A stretch of DNA of 60,000 bases from Liolophura sinensis (Eukaryota; Mollusca; Polyplacophora; Chitonida; Chitonidae): contig NC_088295.1 in assembly GCF_032854445.1 (NCBI RefSeq), forward strand, positions 43,947,385-44,007,384. Direction: 5' to 3'. A model generated the notes under the pieces. It worked only from the letters and a program-made list of their open reading frames with translations, searched no databases and was not told the DNA's origin. Shown here one piece after another: positions 53,701-60,000 of this stretch. The translations under genes and the position numbers were made by a program. Position 1 is the first letter of the stretch, and each line of letters opens with the position of its first letter.

Positions 53701-56700
53701 TGGCTCTCAGAAAGCATCACAATGAATTGCATTATATAAAATTTCTTGGAAAATTTCTTGCATGGTCACAATGTTTTATTCTGTAAGGTTTGGGATCAAA
53801 ACCTACAATATTTTTCTAGACATGACCTGCAGATACAGGAGGCTGATTTGCAAGTGAGAAATTCCATAAAATTATAAGTGATTTAATTAATATTAGTGAA
53901 ATACATAAATTGCTGGCCTGTTAATAACAAGAATATGAAGAAATCACAATGATGTTTGTACCAGTACTTCTGCTTGATAACATAGATCCCTTCCACGAAT
54001 GGTTGTCATTCCACAGTACACCCATACCTAAGAAAACAAGACTTCTGACAATACTTTATGACTCACTCAAAGTCAGTACTGAGACATCCTATTTTAAAGA
54101 GATGACAAAAGACATTTTAAACAAATAAAATGGATTTTGCATGGGCAGAAGCGACTAAAGTGCACATTTGTCTTTGAACAGAAGCTAAGACATTGAAAAC
54201 AGGGTCCTACCTTTTACCAGTAATGATCTTGTGGGTGAGGCTGCCTTCACCTTTGCTCTGATATCTGCTCAAGAATTCAATGTAGTTCACTTCGCCCTTT
54301 ATGAGCTGCAGATTACACCTGTGAGGCACAATGGATGATGAAACATACCAGTGAGTAACTCTGATACGATATTTTAATTTCACATTCAATTAAAATGTTT
54401 TAATATGCATATATATGCTGAGGGCTTAAATATGGTGGACCCAGTGATACCACCAGTGATACCACCAGTGATACCACCAGTGATACAACCAGTGATACCA
54501 CCAGTGATACAACCAGTGATACCACCAGTGTATAAGAGATAGAAAAATTGTATGACAGATACTCAAATTCTATTGTAATTCTATTTTATGTATGAACATT
54601 TTTTTAACAAAGAGCAATGAAATATAACAGAACCAGTTAAAGCATAAAAAATGTGTATGAGAGAGACTCAAACTCACTGGTAATTCTATTTCTTCTGTAC
54701 ATGTTTATCATGCTGAGTACAGCAATATCATACAATTAATGAAAGCTGATTTTATAAGAGAGATTCTTACTACAATCTATATTCAAATCCAAAAATTATG
54801 GATTCAAACTCAAAATATGTCCCTGACTTCAGTAACTCAAAAGAAATGCATTGTGTGTTAAAAGTGGACTCATATTGTAAAAGATTAACACCGAAAGAGT
54901 CAAGACATCTGAACAAATATGTCACCAATATTTTTTGAAATGTGTGAACCGCTAAAACCATGGGGGGAAAAAACGACAGCCCCATAATTTGTCAAAGTGT
55001 TCAACGTCCTGACAAGTATCAGTAATCTAAAGCACACTTCAGGGAGTCTATTCCTTACCTCATAAAGAAAACATCCAGCTCAGTGAGTGGCACATTATAC
55101 CCAAACTCCAGGAGGACCCGGCGAAAGTCTATCTTTGACACATAGCCTCTTTTCTTGTGATCAAACAGTTGGAATGCAGCCAGCATTAAGTTGTATGGTT
55201 CTTCAAACTAGAGAAATAAAATACCATTTATCTTTCCAATTACCAGGATGGACGACTGCTAATAAGCAAATGTTGTAACTAATGAGCAAAACATGCCAAC
55301 ATGTTCACTACTTCTTACATCTTAACCATAATACTCTCGAAGATTTGTTTCTGTCCTCAAATTTTATATTATGCACCCCTGCTTTCACTGTTCTTAAGGC
55401 CTATGTGACAATAATTCATCAAAAGCACTTATTCAGCTGTTTGCAAAGCCTCATTTTCATTGAAGACTACTTGTTTTGCACCAATATGCATACATATATG
55501 TGTGTGCCCAGTGGAAAAGCTTGTCAATAACCTGTCAAAGGTTAGTGGTTTTTACCCATCACACCCATAAAAACTGACTGTTATTGTGTACCAGAAAAAT
55601 TCTTTAGCCTTCATGCTAAAAAAGAGACAATCAATAAAACCAAAATCAAATCATGTTATGCAAAACAATCTTGAATTTGCTTGAACAAACTATTCTGCAC
55701 CAAAACACGCACAAACAGCCAAGTCTACTGATTTCAAGTTGCCTCGGGCCATGAATCCATTTCATTAAAACTTGCTAAACTCTGTAATATGAAACTATTA
55801 TGCTTCCAAGTACATAAATCAATCCAAATTGTTGGAAGCTTCAAGCTTCTTTTTACAGTTGTTAAGAGGCAAAAGAAACAGTGATTTCAGTGCAAAAGTC
55901 TCACCCTAAAAATGAGACAGTCGAGGATGTTTTCCAGTCTAGGCTGTATTTTGGTTGAGGATGTGCGTTTGATCTGTTTCAAATACATCTCAGATTTTTT
56001 CCTCTGCACCTCCTCTGTGTCTACGGGTGACTTGTTCATCTTCTCGCTTCCACTCCCATCAGTTTTTTCCTCCTTTTCATCCTTCCATATGGCACTATTT
56101 GTCACCTCTAGCTGGACGGGACTACTTTTCGCAGATTTCTCTCTGGTTCTGCCCATACAGCTCTGAGCCCTCTGTTCTGGTTTTCCCTCACTACCCAGTC
56201 CCAGTATCTTTAACAGATGTCTTGTCTTGATAGCACCTACGCCTTCCCAATCAAACCTGTACAGAAAGCACTACCATGACACATTAAGGTAACACACATG
56301 CTTTGCTAATAGTACCCAGATATATCCAAAATATGAGATTAGAACCAGTGATTTTCAGTCTACCTTTCATGGATTTGTTGAAGTTAATGCTGGTTTTACC
56401 ATTGCAAATTGAGTTTTCAATTCAATGGTAAAACCAGTATTAAGATCAAATATCAACTGACTACATACACCAGAGGTTAGTCCCATTATTATCCAGTTTA
56501 GCAAAACTTGCATACTTTCATGGAATTTTTTGAAATTCCAGAGTTCTTGAATGTTGTCATGATACACCATCATGTAATTTTGCAACATTTCTCCCCCTTT
56601 TTATGTAACATTTTTTCCCTTGTGTGGTTTACAGGACCTATAAAGTTACAATGGAAAGGTGTAACACTGCTTGAAGAGTTCTCCCTCAGCTGGTATCTTT

Positions 56701-59629
56701 TACGACAGGGGCTTTTTCCAGCTGACCAATCAGACCTGCATCTATACACGTAATGCACAAGAATGAGCAAGAAATTTTTGGCCACGTTTTTACTGTATGC
56801 ATTTGAACATAAATGAACATCAAAGGCATGTGACAAAAGAAAAGGCTTTCAATTAAATTTAACTTAGAACAAACTTAAATCTATTCCATTATGATTTAAA
56901 TTTCCAGCTGCACTGTAGAATCGGCACCTGGGATGTACACACAAACAAACAAAAATATACATATATATATATATATATATACACATGTAGATGTAAATAT
57001 ATAAACTCAGCCAACCTGTCCCAGACTTTATGGAACTCCTCATTGGTCATCCTGAGTCCCAGGAGGGCCATGGCTTCACGTAGCTGTGGGGGAATGACCT
57101 TACCACCCCTCCTAAAGCAAGCTCCTGGTAGATACATGGTCAGATCAAAATTCCTGAAACAGCAAAACACATAATTTACCATCTCTTCTAATTTATTCAT
57201 TTATTTGATTGGTGTTTTACTCCCTACTCAAGAATATTTCACTTATACAACTGCAGCCAGCATTATGGTGTGAGGTAACCGACCAGAATCCAGGAGGAAC
57301 CCACGACAATCCGCATGTTGCTGGCAGACCTTCTCACATATGGTTGGAGAGGAAGCCAGCTGGACTGAAACTCATAGCGAAAGCATTGGTAAGAGGCTCC
57401 TGGGTGATTGCACCTCGCCATCTCTTCTAAAGCAATGCTACAGGACAATACATGGTCAGGTCAAAATCCCTAAAATAAAATACAAACTTCAATAGCACTG
57501 GAATACAAAACAGCAAATAAAAAGCTAAATTTGATAACACAGACATTGTGTTAATAACAATGAAATAGTAAAGTGAGCTGTGTTTGTGAAAATGACAATG
57601 ATACAGCATTAATAATCAAGGTATCTACAACAAAATTGCTGTTTGCATAATTGAGTTGTTTAACATATGACAAAAAACTTTGAAATTTGCTTCAAAATGT
57701 AGAAACAGTGCTGGCATTGGTGAGATCTAGGCTCCTGGTTCATTGTGCTGCGTTAGAGCACTAACCACTGGGCCTTAGATGCCCCTCAAATCTTTTATTT
57801 AATCATTTATTTGATAGGTGCTTTATGCCGTACACAAGAATATTTCATGCATACAACGGCAGCCAGCATCATGGTGGGAGGAAACCAGTCAGGGCCCGTG
57901 GAAAACCCACGTCTATAAGCAGGTTGCAGGCAGACTTTCCCACATAAGGCTGGAGAGGAAGCCAACATGAGCAGGACTTGAACTCACAGCGCTAACATTT
58001 TTCAGGTGTTAAACATCTTAATTCATTCATCGATCAATCCATGACTGTAGCCTCTCAGACAAAATGTGGTAAGCAGCCATCAGCATTAAAACTGAGCTAA
58101 AGGATCATGCAACAAGAAATGTAACCAGTTTGTAAGAAACTTGGCAACCAGTGAGCTCATGTATAAAAGAACATGGCGTTGACAGATGCCTGACTCAAAA
58201 AGATGAACAGGAGAAGGAAAAAAAATTAGACATAACTAGCCTGAATGACATTACTGTATCATATTTTATGACCAACCCAGTCAGAGATCACAATACACAG
58301 CTTTCGACCTACGCCAGTATGACAACATCACATTGCAAAGGGACCTCACTCTCTTGTTGTGACATCATACCTCGAAACATGTGTAGTATATAAAACATGT
58401 CAGTCTGAATGGCTTTTCCCTGGCAGAACTTTTACAGTTTAAATTTAAATCGAGGCTCTCGAGAGTAAAATACTGTCATACTTTTCTCTGGCTTTCTGCT
58501 TGAAGGCAGAGAAGCTAAATGTGCCAGACTGGTAAGTGGTGTCTCTCGTCCAGAAGTCAATATTCCTCAGGTGTTCTTCTGGATAACTCTTCTTTTCCAT
58601 AGATGCTTTCTGGTATGGGCTCATCCACTCCATCTTTGTACTATTCTGTAACACAGATGTAGCCCAGTGTATGTAGTACACCATCACTGCTTTCAAAAAT
58701 AATGTAGAATTAATTAATTTACTAATTAGATACTTCTGACTTCATATCACCTAGTTATTCTTGAATAGTAAAGACCATAACATCACAGTAATCACAGATG
58801 TAACTGGCGCATTTGCAGCAAGCAAAACATCACTTACTGCCATTTTCAATTCGAGTCAGTTGCCCTCAGTGTCATCTGAAAAAAAAGACTCATGGCATAA
58901 CTGGGTTGAAAACAAGGAGATGTACATCATCTAAAGGGCGACTGATTTTTAATTTGTGTGTTAATAATGAACAGAAAGGAACTGTTAACTGCAATGTTAT
59001 GGTCCTTATTATTTCTGCATAATGAGGCGATATGAATTCAAAATCACTATAAGATCACAGGACACCTCTTTTTGTAGCATACAACATTGGGACTTTGTGG
59101 ACGGCACAGTCGACAGGACAAAGTTCCAGCTTAGTGAATGCAACGATTCAGAGTAGTTAATGAGGAAGCTCAGCTGGGAACATTGTCAACTGATCTCAGA
59201 GATAGGACAAAACTCATGACCATCTGCTCGTTGTTAGCAAACCTTTCCACATAAGACCAGAAAGAAAAAAAATAGAATATACATTTGCCATAAAGACAGT
59301 GATCCAGTCTTTCAGTTTACACAATGGTTTTTCTAATTTACAATTTAATAAACACATTTGTGTCCACAATGTGCTATCAAATTTTAATATCACAATATAC
59401 ATGTATACTTATTTCATTAATGTTTTATGCTTTACCCAAGAATATTTCACTTGGAGAGCTGGGCATATTCTTGAGCATAAGCTGGACTTGAACTCAGACC
59501 AAATGCATTCGTAATATCACAATATAAAGCACCATTAAACACAGACAATCAATGTTTCATACCTCATTTTCTTGAAAACATGCTACAAAAGTGTCAAATG
59601 GAATAGTTGCCATATTGTCCAATCCATGT
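41519..59629 (-). CDS. EFCAB6: EFCAB6-like multi-EF-hand protein, C-terminal 816 residues (5' end outside window)
   Basis: Eighteen minus-strand exons join in phase (59629-59563, 58645-58482, 57153-57016, 56256-55905, 55207-55059, 54318-54211, 53339-53220, 51838-51662, 51064-50917, 49893-49840, 49606-49536, 49069-48918, 48137-47932, 47050-46964, 46780-46695, 46324-46237, 43637-43569, 41734-41519) and give 816 residues plus TAG. The first base of the set completes a codon from an exon beyond the window. The protein is a chain of EF-hand-like repeats with charged linkers. The YDTKKNGRFAYMDF repeat and the final WKSVRQAFKALD...SYNEFL domain match the end of EFCAB6 as I recall it (human protein ~1500 residues). 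Only the last two loops are canonical Ca2+ loops: partial-protein residues 761-772 and 797-808, with D/N/D/G/E at positions 1, 3, 5, 6 and 12. The mammalian protein is testis-enriched and binds DJ-1; the role here is unknown. Confidence 0.85.
41786..41943 (+). repeat. SINE-1 3' fragment in the last EFCAB6-like intron
   Basis: Antisense to the host gene. Body with CATAATGTTGGCC and tail GCGTAAAACACC; the insertion begins about 50 bp from the last exon's acceptor. Confidence 0.8.
42186..42327. mobile_element. Imperfect palindromic element (MITE-like)
   Basis: The left arm starts ATATTGCACAGTGAAGGAAC and passes GAGAGGTGAAAATGACAAC; the right arm is GTTATCATTTCCACCTTTCA and then CCTCCACTGTGCAATATT, its diverged reverse complement. 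There is no coding capacity. A related hairpin with 10-bp arms lies at about 42548-42585. Confidence 0.65.
42637..42790 (-). repeat. SINE-1, minus strand
   Basis: Reads TTTATTTGATTGGTGCTTCA, then GAATATTTCACTTACATGAC and GGCCAGCATTATG, the reverse complement of the SINE-1 tail and body, ending in head-proximal sequence near 42790. Confidence 0.8.
43569..43637 (-). CDS. EFCAB6: EFCAB6-like exon q
   Basis: A 69-nt phase 0-0 exon encodes PQTAPAGDFREPVQKCLLQ and FQKQ, the linker into the last EF pair. The acceptor is tgttacag and the donor gttagt. Confidence 0.85.
43690..43840 (-). repeat. SINE-1, minus strand
   Basis: Contains GATTGGTGTTTTACGCCATA, GAATATTTCACTTATACC and CAGGTTGCTGACAGACC, all on the reverse complement. 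It lies just upstream of exon q in the host gene, in the same sense. Confidence 0.8.
44425..44580 (-). repeat. SINE-1 with internal deletion, minus strand
   Basis: Tail sequence jumps from TTATTTGGTGT to GGTGGGAGAAACCC, losing about 60 bp of the 3' end, then continues through the body to the head-like CTCCTGGGTCATGCG. Confidence 0.75.
45376..45597. mobile_element. MITE-like element A, copy 4
   Basis: The best-preserved copy. The left end TACCCTAATGCTTCAACCTT and right end GAAAAGATTGAAGAATTACA pair as an imperfect inverted repeat; about 220 bp; in the intron before EFCAB6-like exon q. Confidence 0.75.
46237..46324 (-). CDS. EFCAB6: EFCAB6-like exon p
   Basis: An 88-nt exon encodes FAYMDFMMQCKQSRRFGSGL and SPSGSRCSR, the end of an EF-hand and a Ser/Arg linker. 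It leaves in phase 0 before gtaagc. Confidence 0.88.
46695..46780 (-). CDS. EFCAB6: EFCAB6-like exon o
   Basis: An 86-nt exon encodes KITDKLTADEVTGILQKYD, then TKKNG, the helix and first half of an EF loop finished in exon p (YDTKKNGRFAYMDF). This block matches EFCAB6 most clearly. Confidence 0.92.
46964..47050 (-). CDS. EFCAB6: EFCAB6-like exon n
   Basis: An 87-nt phase 0-0 exon encodes VIDNWDFLKKRYRQLDANGF and ATIPVAEMK. The loop DANGFATIPVAE keeps D1, N3 and E12 but not position 5, so it is a weak or lost Ca2+ site. Confidence 0.9.
47051..48917 (-). other. EFCAB6-like introns around exon m
   Basis: Outside exon m, 47140-47250 resembles a reversed SINE-3 tail, 47775-47845 a SINE-2-like end, and 48138-48917 is AT-rich with nothing recognised. 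Confidence 0.5.
47932..48137 (-). CDS. EFCAB6: EFCAB6-like exon m, helical linker
   Basis: A 206-nt exon encodes a highly charged segment of about 69 residues. It includes VETVRDVERKLTYDKTQVEE, which looks like an extended helix, then VRKIEGQ leading to the next EF domain. The donor is gtaagt. Confidence 0.88.
48918..49069 (-). CDS. EFCAB6: EFCAB6-like exon l
   Basis: A 152-nt exon encodes CGINLHPEELLLLWSSLGVR and then GYTQLLAHYMKQGYVSRP, the second half of an EF pair with a missing loop ligand set. It ends one base into a Val codon before gtaagg. Confidence 0.88.
49536..49606 (-). CDS. EFCAB6: EFCAB6-like exon k
   Basis: A 71-nt exon encodes NFKHMDRRKIEKVNRLQFKD and LMKS, a degenerate EF-hand loop and exit helix. 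It ends two bases into a Ser codon before gtatgt. Confidence 0.85.
49840..49893 (-). CDS. EFCAB6: EFCAB6-like exon j
   Basis: A 54-nt phase 0-0 exon encodes LESKIGEMLKRKLHIFDK, the entering helix of the next EF-hand. Splice sites are tttacag and gtattt. Confidence 0.8.
50496..50800. promoter_or_regulatory. Candidate CpG-richer regulatory stretch inside an EFCAB6-like intron
   Basis: Unlike the AT-rich surroundings, this part of intron i/j has many CpGs, ETS-like motifs CCGGAAG (50573-50579) and ACCGGAA (50654-50660), and a CCAAT box on the minus strand (50716-50720). This would fit an internal promoter or a foreign repeat. No first exon can be proved. Confidence 0.3.
50917..51064 (-). CDS. 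EFCAB6: EFCAB6-like exon i
   Basis: A 148-nt exon encodes a hydrophilic linker: AKEWNKKLESGRSP, then EEEGEKTIVDVKQQRENVAA, probably helical. It ends in phase 0 before gtaaaa. Confidence 0.85.
51662..51838 (-). CDS. EFCAB6: EFCAB6-like exon h
   Basis: A 177-nt exon encodes a full degenerate EF pair: KYDVHDVNVITQYELCDVLD, FLGYQLSHKQFSQLVKDIG, then EEGLVPYHRLLQAF. The donor is gtgagt. Confidence 0.9.
52150..52203 (-). repeat. SINE-1 tail fragment, minus strand
   Basis: TTTATTTATTTGATTGGTG, then TTTTGCGCCGTACTCAAGAA: the terminal ~50 bp of SINE-1 only, consistent with severe 5' truncation. Confidence 0.75.
52385..52610 (+). repeat. SINE-3-like copy with tRNA-like head
   Basis: GGCAGAATGGATAGGTCACT and GGTGTGGGTTCAATCCC give A- and B-box-like motifs at tRNA spacing. 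No folded tRNA can be drawn, so it is a tRNA-derived SINE head and not a tRNA gene. Confidence 0.5.
53220..53339 (-). CDS. EFCAB6: EFCAB6-like exon g
   Basis: A 120-nt exon encodes FQNGIPEESSSCQELSAEDL, then LVLFLHGEFIRFVRMLR, the entering helix of an EF-hand that continues in exon h. The frame is fixed by phases on both sides; the longer open frame over the same bases is a shadow. Confidence 0.82.
54211..54318 (-). CDS. EFCAB6: EFCAB6-like exon f
   Basis: A 108-nt exon encodes the partner EF-hand helix, KGEVNYIEFLSRYQSKGEG, and a linker. It joins exons e and g through split Arg codons. Confidence 0.88.
54437..54531 (+). repeat. 12-bp tandem repeat (CCAGTGATACCA)n
   Basis: About eight copies, alternating ACC and ACA at the end, lie in the intron before EFCAB6-like exon f. 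Confidence 0.85.
55059..55207 (-). CDS. EFCAB6: EFCAB6-like exon e
   Basis: A 149-nt exon encodes one EF-hand: LMLAAFQLFDHKKRGYVSKI and DFRRVLLEFGYNVPLTELD. The loop keeps D at position 1 and G at position 6 but has basic residues in between, so Ca2+ binding is doubtful. Confidence 0.9.
55505..55640 (+). repeat. SINE-3 copy
   Basis: CAGTGGAAAAGCTTGTCAAT, AAAGGTTAGTGGTTTTTACC, AAACTGACTGTTATTGTG and a degenerate tail. It is antisense to the EFCAB6-like gene, in the intron before exon e. Confidence 0.65.
55905..56256 (-). CDS. EFCAB6: EFCAB6-like exon d, long linker exon
   Basis: This 352-nt exon is the longest in the gene. It starts with FDWEGVGAIKTRHLLKILGL, the end of an EF pair, then a Lys/Glu/Ser-rich, probably disordered linker of about 70 residues, then KIQPRLENILDCLIFR, leading into the next EF-hand. 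Confidence 0.88.
57016..57153 (-). CDS. EFCAB6: EFCAB6-like exon c
   Basis: A 138-nt exon encodes an EF-hand helix-loop-helix: CFRRGGKVIPPQLREAMALL, then LRMTNEEFHKVWDR. The loop lacks acidic ligands. A decayed partial copy of this exon lies just upstream in the gene (57430-57475). Confidence 0.88.
57179..57430 (-). repeat. SINE-1 (minus) with perfect 13-bp target-site duplication
   Basis: The element spans 57192-57417. CCATCTCTTCTAA occurs at 57179-57191 and 57418-57430 on either side. The insertion falls in a decayed copy of exon c of the EFCAB6-like gene. Confidence 0.88.
57430..57475 (-). pseudogene. Decayed partial copy of EFCAB6-like exon c
   Basis: On the minus strand TTTTAG is followed by GGATTTTGACCTGACCATGT and CTTTAGAAGAGATGG. 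This parallels exon c (GAATTTTGATCTGACCATGT, CTTTAGGAGGGGTGG) from its acceptor through about 55 bases. In the exon frame it reads DFDLTMYCPVALL and a stop. A SINE-1 with a 13-bp duplication interrupts its 3' part. Confidence 0.8.
57720..57990 (-). repeat. SINE-1 pieces, minus strand
   Basis: A tail-and-body copy (57795-57990) is followed by a separate head fragment (57720-57787) in the same orientation, recognised by GGCTCCTGGTTCATTG and CTAACCACTGGGCC. Confidence 0.75.
58482..58645 (-). CDS. EFCAB6: EFCAB6-like exon b
   Basis: A 164-nt exon encodes NSTKMEWMSPYQKAS, a charged linker, then WTRDTTYQSGTFSFSAFKQK, a degenerate EF-hand lacking most Ca2+ ligands. It ends two bases into a Lys codon before gtatga. 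Confidence 0.85.
59405..59512 (-). repeat. SINE-1 with internal deletion, minus strand
   Basis: TTATTTCATTAATG, TTTACCCAAGAATATTTCAC and then head-proximal CTGGACTTGAACTCA; the middle of the element is missing. Confidence 0.65.
59563..59629 (-). CDS. EFCAB6: EFCAB6-like exon a (first in window)
   Basis: A 67-nt exon (acceptor ttttcag, donor gtatga) encodes HGLDNMATIPFDTFVACFQE, the second half of an EF-hand. Its first base completes a codon from an upstream exon beyond 60000. No further exon is visible in 59630-60000. Confidence 0.8.
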
Positions 59630-60000
59630 CTGAAAATAAAAAGACTTTAACACATCATGACTGAAATATACCACAATGGAGTATTGTTGTATGTACTATA
59701 AAAACCAACAGGTAACACATGTATACATTTTGAATTTTTTTCACCATCAATATTTTATTTGACTACAGTGTTTCGTAAAACCACAGGCAAAAGTTTCTCT
59801 CAATTTGAAAAACCTCCACACAACTACATATACAAATAATAAGTTTATTTCAAAATGTCTACATTGGAAAAAATGACTGAGGTGACAGGCCTGCAAATGA
59901 GGGGTCAACGAATGTGGTCTATGCACTGAATAATGGCAACAAAGCACTGAATAATGGCAACAAAGCACTGTAAGTGCACTGCATATTAATATCACAAATT
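59630..60000 (-). other. EFCAB6-like intron reaching the window edge
   Basis: No exon is visible. A 21-bp direct duplication (CACTGAATAATGGCAACAAA plus G) occurs at 59924-59944 and 59945-59965. Confidence 0.6.

Larger units (their letters stand above)
51839..54210 (-). other. EFCAB6-like introns around exon g
   Basis: Apart from exon g, this span holds a SINE-1 tail (52150-52203) and a SINE-3-like copy (52385-52610). The stretch 53340-54210 shows only AT-rich sequence. Confidence 0.6.

Noticed and set aside
53945-54030. Possible additional EFCAB6-like exon
   Set aside because: An acceptor-like CTTAG is present but there is no usable donor, and exons f and g join in phase without it.

Overview
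This is an animal nuclear sequence of the lophotrochozoan type. It is AT-rich, with short GT-AG exons in introns of 0.1 to 9 kb, tRNA-derived SINEs ending in (AAATA)n tails or CACT-type repeats, MITE-like inverted-repeat elements and many minisatellites. The repeat style suggests a mollusc or a brachiopod; I cannot decide between them. Nothing bacterial, viral or plasmid-like is seen.

Two protein-coding genes face each other tail to tail. Gene 1 (+ strand, coding 346-37575) is a complete anoctamin/TMEM16 gene. It has 24 coding exons whose phases all join, giving a 931-residue protein. It most resembles ANO7 and keeps the six acidic or asparagine residues of the TMEM16 calcium site. Gene 2 (- strand, coding from beyond 60000 down to 41519) is the 3' part of a multi-EF-hand protein resembling EFCAB6. 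Eighteen exons in the window encode the last 816 residues; the 5' end is outside. The 3.9 kb between the two stop codons holds the 3' ends and no further gene.

Layout: 1-276 upstream intron or flank; 277-418 first coding exon; 419-9402 a 9 kb intron with SINEs and a 71-bp dimeric minisatellite; 9403-12467 exons 2-5 (N-terminal cytoplasmic domain); 12468-18352 a 5.9 kb intron ending in a 46-bp minisatellite; 18353-25553 exons 6-10; 25554-26479 an intron filled by a ~60-bp tandem array; 26480-37575 exons 11-24 (membrane domain and C-tail); 37576-41500 convergent intergenic/3'UTR; 41519-59629 the EFCAB6-like exons with SINEs, mostly inserted on the minus strand.

The two genes have no evident shared pathway beyond calcium: one is a probable Ca2+-gated membrane channel or scramblase, the other a probable Ca2+-binding or scaffold protein. 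The most notable non-genic features are a minisatellite open in frame with anoctamin exon 6, a decayed partial exon copy in the EFCAB6-like gene split by a SINE with a perfect 13-bp target-site duplication, two MITE groups sharing similar termini, and nested SINE insertions. I found no convincing new biological system; the region looks like two ordinary metazoan genes in a repeat-rich background.
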